Origin: Chiua virens
Lineage: Eukaryota; Basidiomycota; Agaricomycetes; Boletales; Boletaceae
Reading direction: 5' to 3'
Assembly (NCBI GenBank): GCA_019787685.1
Contig: JAHNUO010000006.1
Location: 1,240,001-1,304,000 of the forward strand
Length of the DNA: 64,000 nucleotides
Shown: positions 36,274 to 46,988 of the stretch, in pieces
Layout of the letters: every line of letters begins with the position of its first letter
Numbering within the stretch: the first letter of the stretch is position 1
The notes under the pieces: generated by a model
The model's database searches: none
Seen by the model: only the letters and a program-made list of their open reading frames with translations
Told to the model about the DNA's origin: nothing
Translations under genes and position numbers: made by a program

Positions 36274-37427
36274 TCACGCGACATTCGCTGTCAGCTTAAA
36301 GACTGCCCCGTCCACTGATTAGTCATGTTACGCAACCAAGCGGACAGTCCACCTACTGTCAGGTCGCGCGTAATGTCCGACCGAATCCAAATCAAACTTG
36401 CCCCTAACAACATCCTCCAGATCCAGCTCTGCCGTCAAAATGTCCTCCGCTTGCCTAGACGGTCCCGCGAGCACGGTCCCAAGAGGGTTCACGATCATAC
36501 TTCCCCCGTTGATCATGATCTTGTTAGGGTCCCGCTCCTTGGTGTCTGCAACCGCGTGGCCCTCGGGGTAATCCTTCTCGGTCGCAAACTGACATGCCGA
36601 CAAAACAAAACACCGCCCTTCAACAGCAATGTGGATCATAGTGTTCGTCCAAACAGCCCGGTGATCCACAGTGGGTGCACAATAAAGCTCACTCCCCTGT
36701 GAATAATAGTACGTTCTCACTATTCACGTAGGGGCCGGTCGTCAGCCACTCATTCTCCACTCCTTAATATAATCACTCACACAGCGGCATGTAATTTTCC
36801 CTTTCAGAAACTCCTCCGTTAATAACGTCGAGAGCACCACACCAATCACTCACCAGCACACGGCCGCCGAGATCTTGGTCGTGACTTCCTCGGCCCCAGG
36901 GGACGAGAAGGTCGTCTTCAGCACAGGCAATGTAGTCCCGTCCCCTTGCCCCCAGATTAATCTCTCAGTCGCCGTGGGCATCAGCTTCCGATGTTTTCCA
37001 ACTAGTCCTTCCACGGGGTCAACAAAGATCACCGTGCAATACAGGGTGCCGCCATCGCGCTCAACGACACCCATCACGACGAACACCCCTGTGTCCTTGC
37101 TGACCACCTCGATATGCGAGATCGCAGGCGAGGGTATATCAATCGCTGAGTTATAGTACCGCAAGAATTCGTCTCGGCCCTCGGCACTGCGGTCCCCGAC
37201 GACGCATCCAAACGTAGACATCTTTGGGTATCCTCCAATGCTGCAAGCCATCAGGAGTTCATCTCAAGCAAATGAGCAGCTTACAATGCCTCGGGAAACA
37301 CCACTAGCTGTGTGTTATCTCGCTCTTTTGCCAGTCTCGTCAGGTTCTCGAATTTTCGAAGAGTGTCCGATAGTTTGAATTGTGCGGTACATGTCTGCAC
37401 AACAGATGCACGGATCGTTCTTGGCAT
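36274..37427 (-). CDS. Nitrilase / carbon-nitrogen hydrolase
   Basis: Hydrolyses a nitrile to acid and ammonia (or amide) through a Glu-Lys-Cys triad. The protein starts MPRTIRASVVQTCTAQFKL. The catalytic Glu is in VVFPEAFIGGYPK (completed by an intron junction), the Lys in GKHRKLMPTATERLIW and the nucleophile Cys in AAVCWENYMPLL. Two introns cut around the Cys exon, and the short exon encoding ENYMPL sits between them. The end is GHYARPDIFKLTANVA, completed by a last intron, with TGA at 36274. The AVCWEN-MPL context is that of true nitrilases (plant NIT4 and fungal aliphatic nitrilases) rather than of amidases. The substrate is not predictable. Confidence 0.9.
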
Positions 37428-37584
37428 GAGTGGTCTTGGAGTTGTCAGTTGCGCAGTCGTCGTACTTTCCCAAGCTCAACTACTATGTGTAGATCCATCG
37501 ATAAGCTGACTCGTGATTCAAAGATGGATCACAAGACATAACACCAATAATACTTTACTCTACTGGTGAGCAGAAGGCACGACA

Positions 37585-38456
37585 TCAGCTGGGCAATGAT
37601 GGCTGGGGAAGCCACGCCTTTGGGAAATCCCTCAGACTAGGTCGCGTCGTCCGACCCCGAGCGTGATCCCCCTTCTTAGCTTTCTTGACCTTTGCTTCGA
37701 TATGTCTGGTATCCACCGGAAGATCTTGATATTCAGTCGACTTTCCGTCCTACAATAACATGTCAGTGTGTGTTTTGAACAGTGAACTGAGATAATCACG
37801 CACGCTCGCCGTGGAAACGAGCCCATCAATGGTATCACTGATCCACTTCAGGTTCATTGCTGGCTGAGGAAAGTCCTCACACGCAATCTTAATATACCCG
37901 TGTCTGCCTTGCTCGGTGTCTAGCGGAACACCTGCGTTTTTGGGCGGATCAGGGGTCCACCGCGCCCCAGCGAGTAACTTGATCTTGTGAATAGCCAAGT
38001 CATTTTGCAAGGGCAACTGGGCGACCGGAACAACGACGGTCCGCTTTGCAGTGAGCAGATGTTCTTCCCCTGCGTAGTCCACGGACCTAATGACAAGGGG
38101 TGCTTCCGCCGTAGGTGGTATAAAAGGTTTTCGGAATGCTACAAAACACTTGGCATGTTTGCGAGACGCATAAAGCCGTGCTACTTACCAACAAACTTGG
38201 GCATTTCGTTCTCGATGAGACGCATATAGTACGCAAGCTGCCGTTGCTGGTGCAAGGCAACGTGCGCGCCGGACGGTATGTCATTACCCGAAAACTCTGG
38301 AAAATCTTCCTCGATATCGAACTCGACTAAGTCGGCGGCTAGTGGCATCTTCTTCACTACATCTCGCCGGGCCAAGATGTGAGGGGTGCGGTGAAAATGC
38401 CTCACTACGCGTGACGAGGAGAACGCAGACCGAGTACATTGCAACGGGAACCGCAT
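37585..38456 (-). CDS. RSM24: Mitochondrial small-ribosomal-subunit protein mS35 (Rsm24-like)
   Basis: Start at 38456 gives a clear presequence, MRFPLQCTRSAFSSSRVVRH, followed by FHRTPHILARRD. Recognisable blocks are DFPEFSGNDIPSGAHVALHQ, then RQLAYYMRLIENEMPKFV joined to AFRKPFIPPT. Next are RTVVVPVAQLPLQN and the conserved HKIKLLAGARWTPDPP, then GYIKIACEDFPQPAMN. The last exon ends RPSLRDFPKAWLPQPSLPS, in line with the RPS-DFP-WLP end of the family. There are two introns of about 50-60 nt. An upstream in-frame ATG (38576) only adds a Lys/Arg-poor stretch and is less likely. Confidence 0.85.
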
Positions 38457-38574
38457 TTTTGTTCGAGTCCAATTCTGAACCCGGAAAACGTATTGTGGTA
38501 GAGGCTTTTGCCAAACATGCGCAAACTCGCCCGCTCGCAACTTCAAGTTTGAATCTCGATTGTGATCTATCAGC

Positions 38575-39259
38575 ATGGTGGTGGGTTTGCCACACAGTCA
38601 ATATATTCCTCGTTACCAATATTTTATTAGCGGCTAAGCCTGGATATTAAAGCCGAACTGGAAAATGTCACCGATTTGAAACCTGCCTCGGAGGACTTCG
38701 AGTATTTCTTCAAGGTACTAATTTGCGTCTCATTGGCTACTTTTGTTGTTTCATGACCATCTAGGTTGAATGCACGTCCTGCCGCGAAGTACATCCAAAG
38801 CTCGTGTCTCTCAATCGCATTGTAAACCAATCTCTCTCTCCCTAGTCATCTCCACTGACCCAATTACGGTGTGCCTCAAGGAGGAACGCGATGTCAGCGG
38901 TGGTAAACACGGAACCGCGCACTTGATATGGCGCTGCTCGAACTGCAGGCGCGAGAATTCCGCCAAGTTCGACACGTCGATTCCCGTCCGTCCATACACA
39001 GTAGATCATTCAGGGTCCTTCTCTAGCATCCTGGTGGTGGAATGTCGAGGTCTTGAGTTTATCGAGTTTGACCCGGTGGGCCCTTCAGGGTGCGTTGGCG
39101 TAACAAGACATACTAATAAGGACGTAGAGGGGCCAGTGGACATGCAAAGGCACTGACTCTAGTTCAGAATCTAACAAGACGTTCGATAATTTCAATTTTG
39201 AATTCCCGCAGGGTGACTCGGAATGGTTCGAGTACGATGAAAAGGTCCGTGTCCACTAA
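38575..39259 (+). CDS. CXXC zinc-binding protein (DUF866/CZIB family)
   Basis: Exons 38575-38580, 38631-38714, 38765-38821, 38881-39089 and 39163-39259 give 150 residues. The first exon holds only the ATG and one Val codon. The protein reads RLSLDIKAELENVTDLKPAS. The zinc site pairs are VECTSCREVH and WRCSNCRRENSAKF, two CXXC motifs. Then RPYTVDHSGSFSSILVVECR and GLEFIEFDP, and a C-terminal acidic FEFPQGDSEWFEYDEK. Length and order match the family (human CZIB/C1orf123). Function is poorly known. The start lies 119 nt from that of mS35, so the two genes share a divergent promoter. Confidence 0.9.
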
Positions 39260-39730
39260 ATTTGTCCCTCCGTACCGACCCATCGGATGTTTTAGGGGAG
39301 TTTTCCTGTCCAGATCACTTCTCTAGAAAGCCGTTTCACTCGAGCTTGATCCCACCTTGTCGACTGTCAATCTGTAAAGTAGTCCAGTGTTGAACATTGA
39401 TATTGAACGTTGAAGCTGAAGCTTGAAGTCTTCAGGCTTAAAATTTTAAACTTGAAATGATCGGTAATCGTTACACTAGTTTCAATGGCCCTCTTCGAAC
39501 TACTCAACTAAATCACATCAACTCTAGAATGTAATTCGTCAATTCACGCGCCAGCGCAACTACCCCTCATTACTATCCGTGGTGCACACACAGTACAGAC
39601 ATTATAAAAACACATATGGAACAAAAATGACCTGATCATGAGAAGCTAAAAGCTCGGATGCGACAAATTGCGGAAAGTAGATGAATGAGATAGAAATGAA
39701 TGTCCAGCGTCCTTGTCTACAGTCTACTGC
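39260..39730. other. Intergenic between convergent genes, with TTGAA-rich patch
   Basis: About 470 nt between the CZIB and MAPKKK stops. At roughly 39388-39462 the pentamer TTGAA and its relatives recur closely in an A/T-rich stretch. The rest is unstructured to the eye. Confidence 0.5.
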
Positions 39731-42700
39731 TTACTTGAAGTCATTAAAGACCCAACCGTCAGGGAGTTTCAGGTAAGGATGTTTAATAAGTTCAGCAGCG
39801 CTCGCGCGAGCATCAGGGTAACTACAAAATGTCGTAAGTATGTTAACCTGCGTGTCGGCGATAAACGACACTCACACTGCAAAACATCTATCCTTGAAGT
39901 TCACGGCAAGGTCAGACAAGATTACATCAGAAGGAATTGGGGGTGATTTCCCTTCGTGAGACACCTAAAACATTGCTTCAGTAACGATGACCGGAAGACG
40001 CGAGAAAAAGCTTACCTTGAACATCACCGTGAAAAAGTCCTCATCCGGCCAGGGCCGCCTGCCTGCCCACATTTCTAACACAACACATCCAACACTCCAT
40101 ATGTCAACCTTTGAATTATATCCCTTTCCCTTCTGACTTCCAATGACTTCGGGTGCCATCCAAAATACAGTGCCCTGCATCGCAGTGTACGCAGCTTGGT
40201 CATCGTCGGCTCGCTTTGAAATTCCGAAGTCAGAGATCTTGCAGACACCGGTCTTTTCGACGAGAATGTTGTCAGCTTTGAGATCCTAAGAGAGAATTCA
40301 GGGTGATATTGTTTGATTGTAACGGATGTCGTACCCGATGGATAATGTTTTTAGAGTGTAGATACGCCAAACCATCAAGGATCTGGGCGGTGAACGACTT
40401 GGTCACCTCCTCATCAAACTTGCCGTGGTCTCGAAGGCAGCTCCCAATGGAGCCACCGGGGACATATTCCAAAAAGCTACGACATTCGTAACCGTTTGAT
40501 GACGCGAGAGTCGGTGACCACTTACATGCTAAGAAAATTCGGTGTCTCTTCGAATCCGAGATAAGCAACGATGTGCGGATGGTCAAGGTCCTTTAATGTC
40601 TCGCTTTCCATCTTCAATGCTTGCACGAAGCTAGCCTGGCGGCTGTCGCTCTTGTCACTGGCAGTCGTAGGTATCTCAACCTGCTTGACAGCAATCATCT
40701 CTCCCGTAGTGGCATTCAGGGCAAGGTAGACACGCCCATAGGTGCCCTTCCCTATGAGTTCGCCACGAACCCATTTGAAAATCGCTGGACAAGGGTTTAG
40801 AAGAATCCTACTCCACAAGGGCGACTACTCACGTCTGGGGCCGCCAGATGGTGCATCAACGGTGGGTTTGCTGATAACTGGTTTCTTCTGTGAAGTGATT
40901 ACCTCTTCTACATGTCCCCCCCATAACTTCGTGCTTCGACGTAGCAAATTACCATATGACGATTCAGCTCTGGATGTGCGATCAAGTCGTTTTTTATGTT
41001 CTTCCTGCGACTATACGAATCGATTTCTTGCCTCTGACATTGATCCTTTCTCGATCGTTGGAAGAGATGCCATATGAGGGATCTGCCGCTGTAGGTGAAG
41101 TTCCCCCGGAATTGGCTTCGATAACGGGCTTGTCGAGGTCGTGTTCGGGGAAGAATTCCTCAAGGCGATCATATACATCCTCGGGAGGTGGACGATGTGC
41201 CCAAGTATACTCTTCAAATGTACTTTTGTGTCCATCTCGAGATATACGAGGACGAGGTTCACGCAGTCGAGACTGCGACTGAGAATGAGGGACATGATTA
41301 GAACCCGTGGAACTAGAGGATGCGCCGCGCAGGTTGCCCGTGTTAGATGTGATAACTTCCAGAGCGGGGCGTGGAAGGGTTGACCTCGGACTGACATTGG
41401 ACCCGATATTATTCTCGTGAACTAGCTGACTGCGCGGCCTGAGAGTCCACAGGTCTTTTGTTGCGGTGGCATCATCATCCAAGAAGCCGACACTGTCGAT
41501 CGGGAAGTCCGGTTGTTGCGATGCCTTTTGGGCAGTGATCCGTGCCTTGAGTTCCCAAATAACTTTGTCCCCTTCACCAGGACGTAAAGTCGATTCGGAC
41601 AATGTGTCTTGGCCGCTGGACGAAGAGTTTTGTTGCAACTGGATAATGGTCCCGGTTGGCGTATGGGCAAATGTACCGGAGCTGCCTGATGTACCAGGTC
41701 GGGAAGTGGCAGCACTCACAGGGCTTCGTGGAGGAGTTTCAGGTATGAGGGGAGTTCGTACAGGGGAAGATGTATACGGTCCCGGCCGCAATGACAAGGG
41801 TAGTGTACCTCCACTAAACCCATCTTCTCTGAATGGAGCGTCCCCAAACTTCGAAACAATGCTACCAAGAGAGTGGCTTTGATAATGAACAGAAGGAAGG
41901 GGTCGTTGCATGTCCCTGTCGCGCGAACCATCGTGACCTGAGGGGTCGTTCGAACCTGGAAAGCGTTGTTGAGCAGGAGAAGCCGAATGGGATCGAGGAT
42001 GTGGTTCTTGACTAGGTGACAGGTAAGTCGCGGGACTCATCGAAGTGGAAGGCGTGGGTTGTGCTTGTGAAAATGACCGTGGTGGTACAATTACCTCAGT
42101 AGTTGCGTTATCAGCTGGAGACCCCTGAGTAGGGGGGAGTGGTCGCGGTCGCGCGGGACCTGAGGGAGGCTCCGGTGGTCGAATGACTGCGGTCGTGGAC
42201 CGGAGCGGGGGCGGAGATGGCACTTTCTGGAGGATCTCTGTGCTCTTCGTATTTCTCAAGAGTTTATTGGAGTTAGACCCAGCGACAGGTTCCGCCTTCC
42301 ATGTAATATAAGAACTGAATGGAGCGACCCTTCCTCCCGTCTTTTGGCTCGAACGACCAAGAATTGAGGGATCTCCACGGGATTTTTTCCGTGACAGTCG
42401 TCGTCCAATAACTGATTCCCGCTCAGAAGCGGATGTACCAACACCTCCGGAACGTGGAATTTTCACCTTATCGAGTACCGAATTAGGTTGTGGACGGGAC
42501 CACTCCTCCGCCAGCTCCATCGTTCGTTCGCTATCTCGCGGGATTTTCTCTCGTTCCTCTGCATTGGAACTTCTACGAATCTGTCGAGACGAGGGAAGGG
42601 TATCTTCCAGCGCAGGGGTCGAGTGAGATGCTTGCATGACTGTTCCCGTGCTTAAATCAGATGGGCGTCGTCGATCCGCAGGTGATGGATACGGCAGTCT

Positions 42701-43898
42701 TGCGGACACTGGGGAAGGGGGTTGTCGAGAATGATACTGCATATTTTGAGCAGAAGGAGACGGGAAGGCACCCGGTAAATATTGACGCGGGCGCAACGTA
42801 CTCCGGTTGTCTGGGTCGTCGAAGTCATCAGATACAGACGGTTCATAACCGGTAGGATCCTCCGATGATATGCTCTCCTGGCGGGATGAGTGCGAACGAG
42901 GGACTAGAGGGGCAAAAACTGATGGAGGAGGAGGCATTGTCCTAACTGGGGAAGTAGGCAGCGGAGGTTCGTGAACACGGGCATGAGGATGGCATACAAG
43001 GAACTTGAGATTGCCTTCGCCGTCGCCTTGCTCCCTGATTAACCGCAGTAAACTATCATTGGTTAACGCTTCACCGACCGCTGCGCGATTAACCTGGGTA
43101 CGATAGATAGCAAATCCAGAAGATTGGTCCTCGTCAGGAATTTTAAGCTGGAGATGGCAAGTTAGTAATTGTCGAGTATGAAGGTGAGACCCTTGACCTC
43201 AGTAAATATCCGCTCCCAAACAAAAGCTGCACTGTTTGCGGGTGCAACGTCAACTGCAGTGAAAGCATGGCAGTCGTAAGTAACCATAATGACTCTTTCT
43301 GGAGAGGGTAGTTGACGATGGGTGGGAGACTGCATGCGAGGGTTAGCAGAGGAACGAAAAAACAACGGAAGAAAACGATGAGCCTAACATGGAGTGAACT
43401 TTCGGAATCCTTGGGACGATGTGAAGATCCTCTCCTGGGTTTCCAAAATTTATCAGCCACCTTCAGGATGCGAGAGTGTGGTGGTAAGTCAAGGCGTTCG
43501 TTCACGGTGGAGCCGTCATCATTGGAAACTACGGTAGTAGCAACGTCAGGGGCCGCCTGACCTGGTGTGCTTGGGGGAGGGGTCGACTCAACGGCGTTAG
43601 AGCTTTGGCTGGAAGGTGAGGGAGTGGGGTTTGAATGGGAAGAAGCGATGTTGGGAGGAAGACCGACGGTTACAATGGTATTGGGGGGCTTAACCGGGGT
43701 GCGATCTGGAGATAGCGGAGGCATCGATTGAGGATGGTGCACGGACGGGTAGGAGGGCTGAGGGACGTGGTGGGTTCGTGGGCGGTGATCATCGTCGCTG
43801 CTGCTGGAGTCGCCGGGGTCAGGATTAGCCAGGACAAGGACCCGACGTGCTCTGTGGGTGCTCGACTTTGCGTCCTCAGACATAGTATGGGACGCCAT
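39731..43898 (-). CDS. BCK1: MAPKKK of the cell-wall-integrity pathway (BCK1-like)
   Basis: Phosphorylates the MAPKK of the cell-wall-integrity cascade. Start MASHTMSEDAKSSTHRARR at 43898. A Ser/Pro-rich region comes first, then a segment beginning VTYDCHAFTAVDVAPAN and running through YRTQVNRAAVGEALTNDSLL. A very long disordered regulatory region follows, and then the BCK1-type linker RLEEFFPEHDLDKPVIEANS ahead of the kinase. The C-terminal kinase has GKGTYGRVY (P-loop), IAVKQ (Lys), IIHRDLKADN, KISDFGIS, GTVFWMAPEV and DIWSVGCVVLEMWAGRRPWP. It ends PYLKLPDGWVFNDFK at TAA 39731. Length is roughly 1,200-1,300 residues. The long exon 40994-42937 is the disordered part. Confidence 0.9.
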
Positions 43899-44345
43899 GC
43901 ACGCGTTGCCAACGTCGTCTGATCGGAAGGGGAATTGGGGAGGAAGATGGTGGCAGAGAGAAAGAAAGAAGTGAGGGGGGGAAGGAAGGGAAGGAAGATG
44001 AAGGAAGAGAGAAGAAAGGAGGTGGGGCAGATATACGCGGCGAAATGGTGCTGGATGTATGCGCGGCCAGTCGGTCAAGTGATGGGCCCGTTGGAAGGTG
44101 CAGCAACACGGCGTGGCTGACATAATCAACAGGGCAATGTCACTTCCAAAAAAAGCAAGATGGTGACTCTCACGGATTCACGTGATTAGGATAAGCGAAG
44201 GCAGAGAACGCTAAGTTGCCAAGTAGAGTACAAACGAATGCCGTGTGCCCTCCATTACTCGTGCATTCCGTCCGCTTCCACTCCATTATCACCGGTCGAT
44301 ATCCCCTCGTGCACTTCCACCTGTTCAGGAACCTCAGCGTGTCTC
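43899..44345. other. Intergenic; pyrimidine-rich leader of the MAPKKK gene
   Basis: About 450 nt between two minus-strand genes. The part next to the MAPKKK start (about 43930-44030) is almost pure purine on the plus strand, so the transcript leader is C/T-rich, as is usual for core promoters of this group. I see no gene. Confidence 0.5.
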
Positions 44346-45437
44346 TCATGCCACTCGCAGCCCGCATCGTGTTACCTTTGGAAACTCCACGCGCTCGCCC
44401 AACATCTTCTCTCCCCAACACTTGAGCTTCAACAGTTGCACTAGTTTCACTTCCTTTCCTTGGCTAAAACTATCCAGGATGGCTGCGTTCACTTCTCCAG
44501 CCGTCTTCATCCGTTGCGCGGGAGACAACAAATCCGTAATTGCAGATGGTGCTGTTGACGAAGAATCAAACGCCAACAGTGCCATGGTACGTTCCAGCTC
44601 TGCGAGGAACTCCGGGCTCTCCTCTCCCCGCGGTGCTAGCTCGTCTTGAGCGAATTGTAATGCCTCCGCTATTCGCCCGTGGCGTATGTATTCGATTAGC
44701 TTCTGCTGCTGGAGGTGGAAGTATAGCGAGGGATTCGTATCCAGTATCTAGAAGCATCCAATTTCATCAGTAAATTTCATCATTAACACATTTCCAAAAG
44801 CCACGTGGATCATATTGAAGACTGAAGTATGAATGTCAAGTCTCATCACCGACTTCCATAAGCCTGAGAGTGGTGCATGAAACGTTTTAATCCTTCCCAT
44901 CCCAGAACATTGAGCCCAAATAAGAGACACAAAACCTACCTCGGGGTTCAAATCGTTCACACGAGTAATTGCTTCCTCGACGTCGCCACGTTGCAGTGCC
45001 TCGCGGATCACCATCCTGCTCTCAATAGACTCGAAGTCCACAGGGGGTGTTATTCCAGCCTCGTCACTGAATTCTTGGGCCGCCGACTTGTAACCCTCTA
45101 TCACTAGATAATCCATGATGAGCCGGTTCAGGTCACTAAAGCGAAAGAGGACTCGTCAGTCTCCCATAAGTGGACAGATGGTAAATAAAGATCAGATAAT
45201 ACATGCAATTTTGAGGTTCATCTCGAAATTCAGAGAGATTCCCAATGATTTTCTCATCGTGTCAAAGAATGAGTATGAAGAGGCACTCACTGTTTCGTAA
45301 CCGGGACCTCGTGAAGACGGCGATCCCACTCATCCTTGCGTATCACAGTCTTTGGAGGCTGCAGACCATGCCTCAGTGCCCTGCTAGCATTGGGTAAGGA
45401 GGAAAATACGAACCATAAGTATGACCAGCGTTTGCAT
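44346..45437 (-). CDS. GID8: GID/CTLH ubiquitin-ligase subunit GID8 (TWA1)
   Basis: Scaffold subunit of the GID/CTLH E3 ligase, which in yeast degrades gluconeogenic enzymes. The first exon is very short (ATG at 45437, four codons) and joins to [20 protein letters not shown]. The LisH motif is [20 protein letters not shown] with EFSDEAGI. The CTLH domain is [20 protein letters not shown], then [20 protein letters not shown] and [17 protein letters not shown]. The CRA domain follows ([12 protein letters not shown]). Two introns are about 155 and 190 nt, three to four times the local norm. The first (45136-45290) carries a C/D snoRNA. The start exon is supported by phase only. Confidence 0.88.
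45185..45266 (-). ncRNA. Intronic C/D-box snoRNA, U45-like (18S guide)
   Basis: Lies in the 155-nt GID8 intron, sense to the host. In transcript order: C box ACGATGA (45260-45254), guide 1, D' box CTGA (45233-45230), C' box GAGATGA (45224-45218), guide 2, D box CTGA (45195-45192). Guide 2 is complementary to TAATACATGCAATT (plus 45197-45210), which is part of 18S rRNA after GAGC in fungi; it begins one base from the D box. The D+5 rule points at the U of UAAU, which by my recall is human 18S Um172, guided by U45. Guide 1 is complementary to GAGATTCCCA, a conserved 25S stretch. There is no clear terminal stem. rRNA sequences are from memory. Confidence 0.75.
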
Positions 45438-45819
45438 GCATGAAATTTAAGTGGCTCCTCAATTTAGGGCAGGTCTCCTTAAGTCCTGTTTTGGACCTCT
45501 GCAAACATCATATTGCCAGGCATATACTACTACTATCAGTTGAATGTTAGGTAACAGAAAGCTTCGAGATGCCTTGGATGCAACATATCAGTGTTTAGGT
45601 TTCCGTACTAGTCCACCGAGTCACGGGCGACAATTTTAACCTGGTATCAGGGAACCGGGAAAGACTGATGTTAACTTCCGACCTGACCTTGAAAGTTGTC
45701 AACGAAGCCTCTTCAGGCGCCAGAAAGATACCACTCCTCCAGTTACGTGAGGAAGAGAACTCGAAGGAGATTAGGTAAGTCGAGCGCGCGGACAAAAGTC
45801 CCTCCTAAGCACATTAACG
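45438..45819. other. Intergenic, GID8 upstream and RRP15 3' region
   Basis: About 380 nt between tandem minus-strand genes. I see nothing recognisable in it. Confidence 0.45.
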
Positions 45820-46602
45820 TTATGCCTTCGAGACGAACCCGCCAGAACGAATCATATCGAAGAATGCGTCCTTGTCCGCTGCAAGTAATGTGAACATCGA
45901 TCATTAGACGGTAGGCCAGAGAGTTTGACGTACTCTGCCTTTCCACTCTAGGTCTATTCACCTTGTGGGTTTTCTTCTTTATTTTGTCCCGTCCAAGTGA
46001 CGGCGTGGGTAATGAAGGCTTCCCAGTACCACGGGAGGTCTTGGCTTCTTGTTCGGCAGCTGCGGCTGCCAGTTGTGACTGTTGGATAGTATTAAAAAGC
46101 TTGACCACTGCGCGCGAAAAGGATATGAGCAATGGCGCTACGCTGCTGCATCCAACGTACCGCCTCTCTGTGCAACTTTGCGCAAAGATCGTTCGCCTTC
46201 ACCACCCCAACCTCCAATCACATCTCTGATTCTTCCTTTTTCTTCCTTTTCTTTACGTTCTACTTGAATCGCTCTCCTTGCTTCCAACTCTAGTTTGGCA
46301 TCGTTTTTTCGGTGTGCCACGGAGGGTTTGAGGGAGAGGGGAAGACCTGAAGGTGCGTTCGTATCGAGGAGGGACTCCAGCGTCGCGCCGAAATATGAAG
46401 GCTCGGTGGCCCGTCTCTTGCGCTTTAATGTTTTTCTCGATTTCATCCGTTGCCCATCAGCAATTTCATCGTCTGTATTTCGCGAGTTCTCCTGATCGGT
46501 GTCCCCTCCCTCAGAAAAATCTGAGAATTGGGAATCGTCAGCTGAGGTGACGGAATCGGCTTCTCTGTCCTCCGCAAGCTTGGCGCGCTTGATCGTGAAC
46601 AT
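45820..46602 (-). CDS. RRP15: Ribosome biogenesis protein RRP15
   Basis: Nucleolar factor for pre-60S assembly and 27S pre-rRNA processing. The start at 46602 gives MFTIKRAKLAEDREADSVTS. An acidic Ser/Asp stretch and a basic KSRKTLKRKRRA nuclear signal follow. The RRP15 core is LPLSLKPSVAHRKNDAKLEL, EARRAIQVERKEKEEKGRIR and the conserved RSLRKVAQRG joined to VVKLFNTIQQSQ. Two or three short introns interrupt it. After an intron of about 60 nt, the last exon gives DKDAFFDMIRSGGFVSKA and TAA at 45820. This end matches the KxxFLDLL/MIRSG close of the family. An in-frame ATG 17 codons further upstream exists but lacks support. Confidence 0.88.
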
Positions 46603-46988
46603 GCTACTCTGAATGGAATAGAATAAACATCCTTCAAGAGTGCTAGATTGCAAAACTTACCAAAGCTGAGCGCTCGTTGAGCAGTAGGATTTGAGTCCGA
46701 AAGTAGCGCGCGACCGTTAAGCCACTTTCAAGTTTTCCGCCCAATCCCACATTCGGGTAGCTAACGGTCTCCCAACCTCTTTCAATCTATCGGGCCGCCC
46801 GTGTTCCGTAACTAAGCCGGTTTTGCGGTCAACACTCGCGGTCTGAACCGAAAATTAGAACAGCGGACTTCCGACAGACTGACCTCATCACGGCATCGAC
46901 TCAGTCTGCGGTTGTTGGCCTCTCAAAACAGCCGACCACCAGCAAGGCACTGGCATTCGACACTGCCAGCGTGGCCGCACTGGGCGTC
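46603..46988. other. Intergenic, divergent promoter of RRP15 and the ankyrin/DIL gene
   Basis: About 385 nt between divergent starts, so it should hold both promoters. The frame of the downstream gene stays open from about 46880, but without an ATG until 46989. I see no other gene. Confidence 0.45.

Noticed and set aside
43930..44030. Purine-rich tract as a simple-sequence repeat element
   Set aside because: Irregular in unit and length; it fits an ordinary C/T-rich leader of the minus-strand MAPKKK gene.
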